The notes below the pieces were generated by a model. It was given only the letters and a program-made list of their open reading frames with translations, was not told the DNA's origin and searched no databases. Positions 32,166 to 46,384 of a stretch of DNA of 64,000 nucleotides are shown piece after piece; position 1 is the first letter of the stretch; every line of letters starts with the position of its first letter. The DNA lies in NCBI GenBank assembly GCA_038025085.1, contig CM076148.1, positions 35,384,501 through 35,448,500 on the forward strand, read 5' to 3'. The translations under genes and the position numbers were made by a program. Source of the DNA: Tetragonia tetragonoides (taxonomy: Eukaryota > Streptophyta > Magnoliopsida > Caryophyllales > Aizoaceae).

Positions 32166-33909
32166 TTCTTTGCCAAACCAAAAAGGAAAAAAAAAGAGAA
32201 AAAGTCATGGAAATGGCCCTGTTTATTACCATTTAATCTCAGGTTTAGTTTTCTCTTTTTATTTTTTATTTTGGAACCAGCTTCTGAAATTATACAGCTA
32301 CTAAGGTGGGTTTCGTGTAATCGTATGGCCTATCACTTGTTTGATGAAATGCAAAGTGACGAGTAAGAATTCTCTGATGTTCTAAATTAAATCGAGTATA
32401 GTGCTTTAAATCTCCACCTTTAGATTGAAGGGGTAAATTTTGAGCACTTAGATAGAGAGAGTGGGATTTTAATATTTAAACATGTAGAGAAGAAAAATAG
32501 AGAGGAAAAATGACAATAGAGAAATAAAACTGTAACTAACTGCGAAAGGGATGTACTCCTACTGTTTTATTTAGATTAGCCTCAGTGACTTATATGAATA
32601 TAAGTTTGTAACACTATAATTTCTGCTAATATTCACGAAATAATCAATTTGGATCTTCTACAGTTACCGCACCTTATTGTTCTTTTCTCTCTCTATCTCT
32701 CTTCTCTAACAGTTTATATGTCAAAAATCGACCCCCTTCATTCAGAGAAATTATTATGTACTTCAGGAGTATTGTTACCACCTCTCACAAAATAAGTGGA
32801 GTCCACTCTAAATTCAAATTGATAATTTTTTAATTTGTGAGAAGAAGGAACAGTGCTCATCCATCTAATGGTTAAAAGCTCACCCCCTCTAATACAAGGA
32901 TAGAAATTTTAAAAAAAGTATTCTAATATTCTTTTAGCAACAATAGAGGATCCCGACTGCGAAACAATAGAGTCGGGTGATCTTTATTCAATGATGAAAA
33001 AAGATAAAGTTGCATGACATGACAAAAAGAAAATGTGCCAAAACATCAATAGATTTGGCATTGGAATCGTTAGCTAGGACTCGCCTAGGAGTACTAATCC
33101 TTGTTCACGGCGGTTAAGATGAATAGCGCATGGGTGGTTGAATTAATGAAGGCGGAAGACTAGTGATTGAGAATCGACGGGTGCTGCCACCACGCGGTGA
33201 TTGCGCCTCATTGACAGTGATTTGACGGCCGTCAAGTGTCATTCAACACAATCCGATCGAATATCCAACTGAATGGAACACACGCACCTTCGGTTCAGTG
33301 ATGTCTCCGAACTCAGAGAAAGCCCTCTGTAGAGATTGATCATCGGCCTATTAATTAGGGTTTGGATGATAACTAATGGGGTTTACAAGTAAGTACTCTA
33401 GGTATTACAACTAGATTCTACCTAGATGGGCGTGCGCACTAGATTGAATTAAAATGTAGTGTTTTGGGACGATGATACTGATATTTTCCGCAGCTATATT
33501 ACCTATTTGCAAGGGCCAATAGAAAATGTACACATGGCAAGTGAAAAGAGAGGGAAAACATGTGAATTTCGAAGGAGTGTAATTGACAAATTGGGGGGAA
33601 ACCAAAGAGCCTTTCCCTCCTAAAAATCCCTAAATGTGAAATATTTGGTAATTAAAACAATTAGACCTTAATTAATGGATTATGGCCATGAAATAATTTC
33701 CGGCGAGTGTGTTAATATTCCGGCGAGATTAGCATTTTCATCTCTATGTTTTCAGATTCGAAGGAGATTGTTTAGTGCGGAGGTAATTAATTTTCCGATG
33801 AAGTTATGGTTTCTATAATTCTAGCGAACTATTTTGCGGGGAAAAACCCATGTTTACGACATGGTTGCGACTTGCGAGGAGGAAGATGAACAATAGTAAA
33901 GAGGGTTTT
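32166..33909. other. Intergenic region before copy B
   Basis: No gene or complete element recognised. A GC-richer block at 33060-33330 (with catgggtggttgaattaatg and tgacggccgtcaagtgtc) may be a decayed exon or LTR, but no frame supports this. Confidence 0.35.
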
Positions 33910-35297
33910 ATTTTTATTTTTTTTGAATTTTGTAATAACAACAGTACATGGATGTTTTATATTGTAGTAACAACAATGTTCATTATCTAATGAATTTGCA
34001 CTTGTAGAGTTCATGTTTTTAACAGAGAGATTATTGATATGAGCAAATGGTATGATTGCAAACCACTATTTTGTTCTATTTACAGATCATGTAAGGAGTC
34101 AATTATAACGTTAATCGAGTAGTATACATAATACTGAGGATATAACTATGGAGAAATAAATGGACGCATGACAAATCGCAAATTGTTAAAGTTGGAAAAT
34201 AACCGTGATTGTTCCCAAAACTTCCCAAAATATTGCAGCAATTTTTTATTTGAATTACTAATTTGAAATAACATAAATACATAATAATACTGATTGTTAG
34301 CATAAAATCCCAAAACTTTTGGAACTCCGATATAAAGTTATGATAAATGGTTAACACGTTTAATGTGTTAAATGATTTTAGCTACAATTTTCCTTCTTTC
34401 TATTTTTACAAATACATGGATATCCACCGTCAAATAAAACATAAAAAGATTAAGTTATAAACTATAAAAAAAATACTTCCAATAAAAGTTGAAATTGAGG
34501 AAAAGTTACAAGATTTTTTTGCAATGACATTGTCAAATGCAAGATAAACATAAGTAGATACATCAACAATATCAACATAAACATTACCCCAATACCTTAA
34601 AAGAAACTCTCACCTAGGCATGCTAAAAGAGGGGGTCGAACTACTTTCAGTCAATAACTCGATCATTTTGTGGGACAAATCATACAAGTAACACCGGAAT
34701 GATCTGAATCACTCCCAAAATTCCATTTGATCATTTTTATATGATTCATAATAGATTGTTAATGTTTGTATTAATCGAATTCGTAAACTTTAGCCATAAC
34801 TCATAATCATTACTTTCAATCAATAACACAGTCGTTTTATGGGACAAATTACATACAAGTAACACCGGAGTGATCTGAATCACTCCCGAAATCCACTTTG
34901 ATCATTTATATATGATTTATGATAGTTTTTTTTTTTTTATGTTTGTATTATTCAAATTTGTAGTCTTTATTCATAATCATTACTTTTAGTCAATAACACG
35001 GTCATTTTATGGGGAAAATTACATACAAGTAACACCGAAATTAGCTGAATCACAATTAAAGCCAAACTGAAGGAGTGAGACTTTGTTCTCCTCATCATGA
35101 CGTGGTGGATGTTTTGGTTTGCTAGAAACAAGATTTAATTTGACAATCTCTCCACCTCGCCGAGACAGCTTGCTATCTCTATTAAGGTGACTTTCAATGA
35201 ATGGAAAGCTCTCTCCTCCAAAAGTTTTGATTTTGATATTAGTGGAGCCTTTCATAGGAAGCCTACTAAAAAAAGTCTGAGACAAAATGTCAAATAG

Positions 35298-35816
35298 GTG
35301 GCTCCCCGACAGGATTATGTTAAACTCAACTTTGATGGTTCTAAAATCAATAATCTTGATGCAGTTGCAGGTTTCATCATACGTGACAACAAAGGCGAGG
35401 GTCTGTTGATGGGTGCTCGATCCTGTGGTACCAGTTCCATTTTAATGGCGGAAGCCACAGCACTACGAGAAGGGGTTAGAAAAGCTATAGAATTGGGTTT
35501 CGATGACATAACCATTGAAGGGTAATCTAACTGTTATAAAAGTAATCCGCGCGGAGTGGCATATCCCATGGGAAATAGAGAATATCATCATCGACACGAA
35601 AAATGACCTTCACTTCTTTAATCGTGTGGAAGTCCTTCATTGCTTCCGGGAGGCGAATTCTGTGGCCGACTATCTAGCTCATTTAGGTCACTCTTTATCT
35701 TCGCTCCGTCTTTGGTCAACCTATTTTGACCAGTTCATTACTAACCTTTTAGTAGTAGACAATTTAGGTTAACCTTCGGGTGACCTGATTTCTTTGCCTT
35801 TTCAAAAAAAAAAAAT
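35298..35816 (+). pseudogene. LINE 3' remnant: RNase H-like domain (copy B)
   Basis: The same domain as at 1387. Here the residue after HIP is Trp (TGG), so the copy-A stop is absent, but one extra G at about 35521 (accattgaagggtaatc) shifts the frame. Translation splits into 35298-35525 and 35515-35772. The two copies therefore carry different breaks. An A-rich tail ends the element. Confidence 0.85.
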
Positions 35817-35967
35817 AATTCAAAAACAGAGCATACAAAGAAGGGAGAGAGAAAGAAGGTGACACTCTACTTGAGTTTGGGTTAGTCGAGTTGTTGTTAT
35901 TGACTACTTATTCCCCAAAAAAAACAAAAAGGGCTCTTAGTGGAGTTGGCAATTTCGAACATTTTAT

Positions 35968-36165
35968 AAGGTCTAGTAGTTTGAACTTTTATGGTTTCCT
36001 TACCCACCACCAAGGTTCAAATCCCACTAGGGACATTTCGCATTTAGTATCCCTTTTCCCTTATTCCCCATTCCCCACACATACATGCCCACTAAGCTCC
36101 TGAGCCTTAAACTCGAGATGGACCAGCCAGGAAGCGGACCTCCCTTACCTTAAAAAAAAAAAAAA
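35968..36165 (+). mobile_element. tRNA-derived SINE (copy B)
   Basis: Copy of the 2058-2258 SINE with flanks aatttcgaacattttat (35951-35967) and agtttcgaacattttat (36166-36182). The B-box text is ggttcaaatccc. Its presence in both blocks dates it before the duplication. Confidence 0.88.
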
Positions 36166-38218
36166 AGTTTCGAACATTTTATCACTTGGCAATGAACAAT
36201 TGTAAACACTGGATAAAATGTCATACAACTGCATCAGTAAAGAAGATGAAGCTGAAATTTAGCTCAGCGATCAACCGAAACTCAATAATCACAGTAACTT
36301 ATTTCATTTCACATCACTGAGCAATTTTACATCGATGTCGCTACACAAGTTTTGCATTGAGCATTTCTATTTCTGCACTAACTGCTTGCTTATGAGCTCC
36401 ATCGGTAAATATGAATAAAGGGAAAACAAACCAGAACACGAGCAAAGGACGGAAATAGACAAACCATACTTGCTAACCAAATTGAAGGTTAGCAAGCAGA
36501 AATGAAGCCCTGTACCAGTCAATTCGAAGAGAAACTTGGGCATTGGCATCATCAGCTAAGACATGACAAGAAGTCGCACCAGTCCTAATCAAGAAGTCCG
36601 AGTAGACATACCACGCCCTCGTCCCCTCCCATAGCCATAACCCCTTCCATAATAACCACCACGTCCACGACCCCCGCGATTGGGTCCCCTGCCACCACGC
36701 CCACCTCGATATCTCGCAAAATCACCAAACGTCTACAGCCAACACAAATAATCATTTCAAAGAGATATAGAACCAAATATCACTATATCAGAATTAAGCT
36801 GAAAACACAGAGATCATACCTCTGCATCTATCTTCAACTGCTCAGAAAATTTTGTCCTCCCACTTTGTGAATCACGGTCAAGAGTGTTGCAAGAGAGGGT
36901 ATCAAAGAAGTCGTCTTTATTGTAAACAGGCTGCCAATATCACAGTATAAAATTAAACTTTGACATGGAGGAGGGGTATTGAGAATCAAATTGCAAGCTA
37001 ACATGTGATATCTTGATTATTGATGCATGAAAGGATGGAATGAGAAGTATGTTTGGATACATGATGTTCATATGACGGTTTTCTAGATGTACCTTGTCAA
37101 TCTTTGGCAAATCCTCTTCACCTTCCTCTTCAAAACCATCCCCGCCATTAACCGTGGCATTTCCTTCCTTGTCCTTGGAGTGGGAGTTGTTACTCTTGCC
37201 AAGATCACCCCACACTTCGTCCTTTTTGAATTTTTCATTCATGGCCATAAAATCGAAATCCTCAGTAAATCTTGTCACTGCATGTGAACTCTGCAAGAAA
37301 AAACTGCATTTTACTTCCACTGAATACTCTCAAAAGTAATTGTGTTCGTCTGAGGGTATCATTCCGATCTCTCTTGGAAGATGGATGTATAAATTTTACC
37401 AATTTCCAAAAAGAATACTATCAGAAGAAAGTAGTATGGTCAATTCTTAAGTCTTTATAACTCTCGAAAGAACAATCATCAAAGCAAATGAAAATTTTAC
37501 ATCCCAAAATATTCTTCTTTTTTTGTTTTTATTCACATCCCAAAATATCCTATATTGATGAGACACAGCTTGATTTTTCTGAGCAAACCATGGACATGGG
37601 GGGAGTTTCAAACACATCAAATGGAGCATCACAATTCACAGTGATGAGATTTTTGATTTTTGATTTTTGACAGAATTAAAATTTCATGAGCATGCACAGA
37701 GCTGCATAGCTATCACCAAGACCTCATACAGATGCACAACGAACAAACTAGAAGGTGTTATCTTCCACTATAACTGAATAAGCAATTTTACTGAAGCAAT
37801 GAGAGTAAAAATGTGACTGAATACTGAAGCCATTCAAATTATCGAAATATATGATGAACGGAAAACATAATCCAGTCAATTGAATTGGAGAAAAAATGAA
37901 GCACAAAAGAGAACTCTCTCCTACAAACTGTTGTTGAACCATATATTGCACTTTGCAAGCATATAAAGAGAACTACAATTGCGATTACCTACCAATCGAA
38001 TATTAAAATTCAATCAAACAAAAAAAAATTATAAAAGACAAATTTGCAAGGTAAGACATGAATTGATGGAGAGTATATATTACCCCACTTCCTCTTCCTC
38101 TCTCACGTCCCCTGTAGTTGTAACTATGTCGTTGAAAGGGAGCTCCATTAGGCTACACATGAGAAAATTCACCACATCAGGGAAAGTTGTGTAAAACAGG
38201 CTACATAAACATCAACAT

Positions 38219-38354
38219 CAACCCAGTGCCTTCAAAGACGATCCCACACCAAGGTGGGATAAGGGGGTGGGGGGTCAGGCGTACGCAGTCTCACCCCTAA
38301 GGAAACAGAGACGTGTTTTCCATGACTCTGATCTCAAGGGAGTCAGAGAGGCTA
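38219..38354 (+). repeat. Au-type SINE remnant (copy B)
   Basis: Equivalent of 4318-4455 with a shorter G run. Confidence 0.5.
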
Positions 38355-39316
38355 TGGACGTAAATACTAACAAATCAATGCAGCTCACACAATGAATTTC
38401 CAGATAGCCAACAAATCAAGCTCGAGGGGCCACAAAATCACTATGACTATGGAAGAGCTATCAGGGGAGGGTGAAGATGCACGAGGAGGAGTGGAGGACA
38501 GGAGCACAAATGGGCAAAGGCAACCAAGCGACAACCCAGCGAATTCAAAGTCAAGGTCAATGTGAAAAATTATCAAAGACTTCTCTTTTGATGAGGTATA
38601 GCTACCGCAATGAGAGTACAAAGCTATAAAAAACCTTGATAGAAAATTTATAGGAGACATTCAAGTAAAAGAATGTAAAAACAGAAAGCAACAAGGTCAC
38701 ATCACACTTAAACTAAACCAACAATCATAAAAGTCAAGTGTGATGTCATCCATCGCCAATCACCATAAAAGTTAATTGTGATGCCACCCATCGTAGAAAG
38801 CAAAAACCGAAAGCAGCAAGGTCAGATCGCACTTAAACTAAACCAATCATCAGAAAAGTCAAGTGTGCTATCCATCGCCAATCATCAGAAAATTCACAAT
38901 TTAAATCCACATTTTCTCATCAAAATAGCTTGACTTCATTTCCTTTCCCGCTTCCAACCTTATAGCTTGCACTCTCACTCTATTTTGAGAAATGAGTCAC
39001 AAGCATTTCAAAATTTATTTCAAGAAATCAAATCACAGTTTAATACAGCGACAGCAAGAGATTTCTCATTCAGAAACAAAAAAAATGTTCCAGGAAGAGT
39101 ACCCAACATGAAGCAACAGAAAAGGCAGAAGCTTCATAGATCACTAAATGCCAAACCCATTGGCTTTACTTGACACTTGTCTAGTTGTCTCCCACAAGTG
39201 CAAAGCAACACAAGTTTTTGAGCACCAACCTAGTCATGAACCCAGCCATTCTATTACACAAGTATAAAGATAATACACTATGGGCTTCACTGCGGCTACT
39301 CCCACAGAACTGTAAG

Positions 39317-40412
39317 TAGGGTGTAAATGTACTGCTACTCTCATAGAACAGTTTCGACTCCAGCACGCATAAAGCTTGTTCGAGTTTGAAAATTTAGAAG
39401 CTTGTCTAATAATCGAGCTTGAACATGAACAAATGTGTGCTCGTTCATTTGTGTTTATGAACAACTAGTTTATTTGCTCAATCATAGGCTCATTTATGTT
39501 CGTATGAAAGCTTGGTCAAGGCTCATTTATTCGCTAAATTTCAAGCATTTTGCTAATAAAATCCTTTATTTGCTATACTATTTATGTTTATATAGGTAAC
39601 ATTAACATTATTTATCATCTAGACAACTATTAAATAATTTCTAGGCTATATGAAATTAAAAACAAGTGAATACTCGGCTTAGCTCATTTAGATCTCTAAC
39701 TGCAAGTTTCATCTCACTGCTTTCACATATTTGAAGGACTCTCCTACTGTAGTCTTTAAAGGTTTAGGTTTTACTATGATAAAACAAAGTATTCAATGAT
39801 CCCCTTACATGTGGTGACTGCCTTACTGGTTTTGACTTTTGAGAGACAGGCAAGTAGGCAGTAAGTACCAAACTAAGAAATGAGTTCTGTAACTTGAATT
39901 ATAAGATAAGCACATCTGCACATGTGATTATGTTGCTCTGTTTCTAGAAGACTAGAACTCGGAAGCTTTATTCTTTCAAGCTTGGCATTCAAAAATGTTG
40001 GAGTTATTCACATACTGTAAAGGGTCAAATGTCAAATATCAGGTGTCAAGTAAAGTATTTCTTGCATTAAATTGAGCCGGATCGGTGAACCATAGGGATC
40101 GACTCGGTCAAAGCTCGGCTCGCACAGCTACGTTAGGTCTGGTTTTCCTCCTATGTGAGTGGCACCATAAAATAACTTTAGGAAATTATCTTTTTTTTTT
40201 TAGGATTTACTCGTTTTATAATGGGCAAGGATCACTGATACAGATCTATTCTCTTTAAGTTTGTAATAGTGAGCTTTCGAGCCAAACCACGAGCCTAACT
40301 AGAGCCAAGCGGAGACTTAAAACTTTCGGCTCGTCAAGCCCGAGCCAGGTGTAACCGAGTTGAGCCAAGCTTTGAGTCGGCCTGGCTCGGGCTCGGCTAA
40401 GTTACACGCCTA
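39317..40412. mobile_element. hAT-like element with GAGCC-rich ends (copy B)
   Basis: Equivalent of 5416-6511, flanked by actgtaag and aatgcaac. Confidence 0.6.
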
Positions 40413-42111
40413 AATGCAACATACTAACCTTACCAGATTGCAATTATAGCACATTCAAGTTAGCATGAAACCAACCAGAAGGAACAAGAAATTAGATAGA
40501 TGTCGCACCTTATGGAAAGCTCGTGACGCTAGTGGAAGTGGCAAGATTGGTGGCTGTGCTTCCTTCACAACTTGCACCTTTGGCTCTGATGATGATGACG
40601 ACGATGACACTTGAACAACTTCCACATCTTTTTGTGTTTCTTGTGAAGGAGATGAAGTAATTGGTATTTGTCCAGACTGCAAGAGCTGATCTGGGGTGAC
40701 CAAAGAAGGTGTTGGGCTCTCCGTAGAGCTTTGAGCCAAAGAACTGATCAGAGAGGGTACTGTTTGAGAAATGCTGGGGCTCTGCAAGCTTGAACCAGAA
40801 ACTGCATTCATTGTGCTAGAGGCTGTTGATACCACAGCACTAGCATCTGGAGCGGAAATTGTAAATGAAGATAATGAAGGGAAGTTGGGTGTCGAGAAGA
40901 GAGCGGAATTGAGAGCCTCCAGAGCCGTAGAACTGGATAATGTTTCAGATGCTAGACTGGTGGATGGCATAGGAGGTAAGTTGAATTGGGGTAAAGACGT
41001 TGAAGTGCTGGAGTTGCTAGCAGAGGTGACCAAACTAGGAGGAATCTCTGGCAATTTTGAGCCAGGCAAGTTTGTAGCTCCTCCAGATAAAGAGGGATTG
41101 AATCCGGGATATTGCAACGGCTGCTGCAAAGAAGGTGGCATAGGGAGTCCATGGGGTGGTCGGAGCAAAGTTTGCTGGGGCAAATGAGGAAGCCCGTTTT
41201 GAGGGCCATAAAACCCAGGCCAATACATAGGCATGGGGAGCCCACCACCATTTACTCCAGGAGGAGGTGATGGTCCCATGATCCTAAATTTCCACCAGGT
41301 TGGTATAAAGGTAGGGCACCCTGAAAACTCGAACCAGGGTGTCCAAGCTGTGGAGCATGAGCATTGACATCGGCTGTAGATGAACTAACAGCCGGTGGGA
41401 TATTTGTAGCTGTTGAAGATGGACGAGGATAGTGTGACTGCAAAAAAGAAGCCAGAATCAAACGACAACTTATTGAAAAGACAAACAACTTGAAAAATAT
41501 ACCATAAGAGTTGTGATCTCAATACCTGAATGATAGCAGGATCATTATCGATTGATGAAGATGATGATGATGCCTGAACAGGAGGAGATGATTTTACCTG
41601 TAAATCCTGCATATAGAAGATCAAAAGAATTAAAAGATCCATTTTAAGCTTCAAACTGATTTGTGTAAACCAAGTTAGCAGTCACCAGATCACGTACGGA
41701 AGGGAAGAACGGACATAAAACTGATATGGACCCAGTCACCCAGTTAAAGATATGATGAATCCATTCGAGCAATAACTTTCTTGCGTCACAGCTTATCCAT
41801 GGGAAACCTATAAACCTAAGATGCATGACAAGTCAAGTTTACCATGATCAGAATTCCTGAAGACCAAATATCAAAATAAATATGATTTGTTCTTAGTTTT
41901 AGAAGGAATTGGCTGTTTGTCTCTTCCCTTGCAATTGTGCAAGGAACTAACAAATTATTAGAGCTGAATGCACTACTAGAAATAAATGTTAAGGAAGGAA
42001 ACTAGATGATTTAAAGGACTGGGAAAGGCACACAAAGTTAAGATGCATGACAAGTCAAGTTTACCATGATCAGAATTCCTAAAGACCTCTTTCAAAAAAA
42101 AAAAGAGTTCC

Positions 42112-42678
42112 TTTTTTTTTTTTAGATAAAGAAAAAGTATATTGATATAATTTTAAATGTACAGCAGGAGAGAGGATAAGGTATCCTCCAAATAAAACAT
42201 TTACAGATTGCCCCAAATCCTCTGTATATCAGTTATAGAGTAATCCCTAAAAGCCCCCGCAGCCTTAGCCCATAAGGAGGCTAAATAAGTAATTCTCTCC
42301 CAGAGCATCGCAGGAGTTGCGTAAAGTCCCGTAAACACTCGTGCATTCCTCTCTAACCAAATGCACCACAAAATTGCAAAATAAGCATTACGCCACAGCA
42401 ACCTCCTCTCCTTACCACCCCCAAAGCCCCAGAAATGCACTTGTAAAAAGGGCTCAACACTAGAAGGATAAACAGACTCCTCCTGGATCAGCCTACGCCA
42501 AAGACTCTGTGCCACATCACACCAAAGGAAAAGATGTGCAGAAGTTTCGCAATTAGACCGACATAACGAACACATATCTGGTGACAGAAGCACCCCGGGC
42601 CTTCTCCGCTGCCTTAAGTCGTTTGTATTAACCCTATCCAGCACCAAAGTCCACACAAACGCCTTATGCTTTGTTCCT
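42112..42678 (-). mobile_element. 5'-truncated LINE inserted only in copy B
   Basis: Flanked by exact 12-bp copies aaaaagagttcc (42100-42111 and 42679-42690). The same site in copy A (near 8255) has one copy and no insert. A T run at the left edge is the poly(A) tail, so the element reads on the minus strand. It lies in the intron between exons 2 and 3 of DCP5-B, in the same orientation as the gene. Confidence 0.95.
42201..42656 (-). pseudogene. LINE ORF2 C-terminal fragment (RT zinc-binding domain)
   Basis: An open frame of 151 residues encodes MWTLVLDRVNTNDLRQRRRP, then CSLCRSNCETSAHLFLWCDV with the Cys/His zinc-binding pattern, WRRLIQEE, IWLERNARVF and a C-terminus of IQRIWGNL. This is the end of plant LINE ORF2. 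It has no stops, consistent with a young insertion, but lacks endonuclease and RT, so it is not autonomous. Confidence 0.9.
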
Positions 42679-43337
42679 AAAAAGAGTTCCTAAAGACCAA
42701 AAATCAAACAAAATATGCTTTGTTCTTAGTTTTAGAAAGAAAAGGCTGTTTGTCACTTCCCTTGCAATTGTGCGAGGAACTAACAAATTATTAGAGCTGA
42801 ATGTACTACTAGAAATAAATGTTAAGGAAAGAAACTAGATGGTTTTAAGGACTACGAAATGCACACAAAGGAGTAGTAATCCTACTACTATGATGTTTCA
42901 ATCCAAATACTCCACAAATAGACTGCATTCAGGCATTGAATGTCAAATGTGAATGACTATAGATCCTACCCCATTTCAAATTTCTTCTCCAAAAACTGCA
43001 CTTACTGGTGCTGCAAAACTTTTTGCTTGCTTATTGAGTTTAATAATTCTTTTGCTGGTAGAGGGATAATGAGAGCAAGCCTTTTGCTTTATAGTTTTAG
43101 CTTTAACCAGTACTGGTAGTGATAGCAAGCAACAACATAATGGTATGAGCTATGAGTGAATCTGCTCATCAAGGGCAGAAACAAGCAAGCAGCAATTTGA
43201 AACAATCAGTTTCAGAGCATGTCACCCTAGATGAAAATGATCAAAACTAGTTTAACGCCTAGAGTAAGTACATGACACAGTACTTCATTACCAAAGCAAC
43301 CACTGGATTCATTATATTGCAATACCACATAACACTA

Positions 43338-43553
<216 letters not shown>

Positions 43554-43903
43554 CTAAGGACTCAGCAAACCAGAGACAAATGAAATTGATCGATGACCCA
43601 AATATCACGAAGGAAAAATCTACCGATCTTCAAATATGAATTCTAGCCAATAAGCTCCTTCAGAAAAACGACTGAATTCTGAAAGGAGGCTTGGAATGGG
43701 AAATCACATCCTCTTCCAAATACCCAAGGGTTCAGCAGTTGTCCACCTTACATAACGAGCCATCACTGAATTTTATTGCAGCACTGGTGGTTATTGGAAG
43801 TTCCATCTCCGGAGGAGCCCATTTGATCCCAAGTGGGGGAATCACTGCTAACACTTTGGTCTTCAGTGCTCTGGATATCATTCATCTGCCTGATTGCTGA
43901 GAT

Positions 43904-44590
43904 GCTCGAACCCAGATGGGGATTCTTCTCGGATCTTCACATGGTAATACTTCCTTAACCATTGTAGCCTATCTCCAAAACTCACATTTCCCTGTTTCTA
44001 ACTTGATTTGGCAGCCTAAGGTGACCCTTAAGATACGGATCTTGATTTGGACTTTGGCTCTAGGTAGAATGAACACTGATGTTGCAGATTGCCACTTATT
44101 TCTCCCTCCAATCTGGATCAAATCTCCCTCCAAAGGTTTGTGTGGTGTCCTTACAATATAGTGAGGCGTGCTCCCACTTATTTTTAGATTGTCATATGGC
44201 TCGTTCATTGTGAGGAAGGTTGTTTACGTTACAGGGGTGGTTTGGGTGTGCCCTGCTACTATTATCCAACATTTGGGGGAGGGGGGAAAAGGGGAAGTTA
44301 CATTTGAGGTGTGCAGTCATAGCAATATTGCGGTGCTTGTACCTTGAGAGCATCTCACAGGTATTTTCCGGGTGCCCCACACGACAAATTTAGTCAGAAA
44401 CAGGTAGTGTATTTGGCTTCACTTTGGGCCAGGGAGGTTGGGTTGGGCTTTCAGAAGGAAATTTCACTGATCTCGTGACTTTGGGGTCCCTTGTAATTAG
44501 ATGCTTATTTGAGGACTTCTTGTTCTCCTAGGAAGTAATCTAGGTTTGCTACATTAATACACCTTTATTCTTACATTTTAGTAAAGAAAA
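43904..44590 (+). pseudogene. LINE 3' remnant (copy B)
   Basis: Equivalent of 9480-10160 with the same decayed zinc-binding segment. It has an extra 12 bp (ctgatctcgtga) near 44467. Confidence 0.7.
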
Positions 44591-44607
44591 AAACAGGATT
44601 TCCTGTT

Positions 44608-44889
44608 TTATTTGATAAATAAAATTTTATTAAGCCTGAAAGGGTGAAGCAAGTACAAAGTGAGAGGACAAGGAGTCCTCAAAATAAAAGAAAAACAAAA
44701 TTACAAACCACCCCAGTGACGTTGCATGTACTTGGCCCATAGAGAAGCCAAGTACACCACCCGATCCCACACAAAACCAAGAGGCTTAGAGACCCCACTA
44801 AATCCGTAATTTTCGCTCCAAGCAAACGCACCGGAAGATTGCGAAGATGGCACACCGCAAAAGTATCTAATTCCCCTTACCCCCTACCT
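44608..44889 (-). mobile_element. 5'-truncated LINE fragment (copy B)
   Basis: Equivalent of 10174-10454, with the same flanking aggatttcctgtt / aggacttcctgtt pair at 44595-44607 and 44890-44902. Confidence 0.75.
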
Positions 44890-45537
44890 AGGACTTCCTG
44901 TTAAATTAGATGATTAATTGTGAACTTCTTGTCCTCACCTTGTCACACATTTCAAAACAAAGCCTCCCCTTCCCATTTCCCACCCTTCCAACTCCCACAT
45001 GTACAATCAATAGATGAAACATGAAAGGCATCATATATTAAATTTTGAGAAAGTTCACAAAATAATAGTAACACGATTTTATTGCACAAATGATAAGCAA
45101 AGCAATGCTAAAACCACCATTATAGAACCACCTCATTTGACCTGATAAGCTACCATCATCATCCTAAAAAACCTCAAGTAAACCATTTAATAAGGGGGAA
45201 CTGCCTCTATTATTGTCAACACTTGTTGTATCTGAAATTCTTAATACACTGTCACAACTGGAGCACGCTCAAAGTCACAATTTCCCCTTTTTGCACACTT
45301 CAAAACAACAGCACCACCATTTCACACATATCAATCTATCATTCAACTGAGCATAAGATACAATCACATTTTCATTCACAAAATTTTCAAATTCTGTATA
45401 CCCTAATTACCACTACATTGAGCATACTCTCCTCAATTCTAATTTCTTCCTTATATCAAAAGGTCTATTAATGCTAAACCCACATCATATAGAACCACCT
45501 CATCTAACCTGGAACCCTATCATCATCAATAAAAAAA

Positions 45538-46384
45538 GGATAAATTTCAGTGAGGTATATCGAGGTATAGCGATATTACGGTGAGGTATACTGACGTTTT
45601 ATGAATTACGTTGAGGTATACAAACATGAAATCCTCAATGAAAAACAATTTTCCGATGAACGGAACAAGTAAAATGACTAGTGTAACCCTCACTAAACCT
45701 TAAAAAAAGAGAAAAAATCAGATCAAAATCAATCTAATTTTCTTCCCTTCATTTTCTCTCTCCTCTCTCCCCCAATGGGCATACGGCATACCCATCCTTC
45801 CCTCTCCACCCCACCCACAAGTCCCCCACAACCATCAGTCCATCATCATCCTCATGAACCCCCCACCACCAGCACACTACAACCACCAAACCAACCTCTC
45901 ACCATTTCCGCAACCACCACCACGGTCAGACTACCCACCATACCACCACACTGGAACTTCGCCCCCGACCACCATTCACTTACCACAGGCCGCCCAGCCA
46001 ACACCACGAACCCCCACGAATTCTATGGCGAATATACGATCTGACCACAAATCGACCGATCTATGGTGAAGTCGAAGAATTCAAGAGTCGCAATTTCTTA
46101 GAAGACATAGAATTCGGTGGGGGTTCATTGTGGAAGAAGTTTAGGCATAAAGCATCACTTCAAATGGTTTTGAGTCAAGGTTAAATTTTTTGTTTTGTTA
46201 CAAAAATAATATCATTAAGGTGTACCGGGGGTCTTGAAAAATGGTCCCAAAATTAAAAAAATTCAAATTGAACAGAAATATGACCGGAAATAGCCTAAGA
46301 TGTCACCGGAGTATACCTCAAAGTAATTCATGTAACGTTGGTATACCTCACTGTAATATCGCTATACCTCAGTGAAATTTATCC
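45538..46384. mobile_element. Mutator-like non-autonomous element (copy B, uninterrupted)
   Basis: Equivalent of 11103-13159 without the nested hAT. The 9-bp flanks ataaaaaaa are at 45529-45537 and 46385-46393. An 847-bp unit with roughly 100-bp inverted ends. Confidence 0.85.

Noticed and set aside
33060..33330. Hidden exon in the GC-richer block before copy B
   Set aside because: No frame on either strand stays open with recognisable residues and no splice-compatible neighbours were found.
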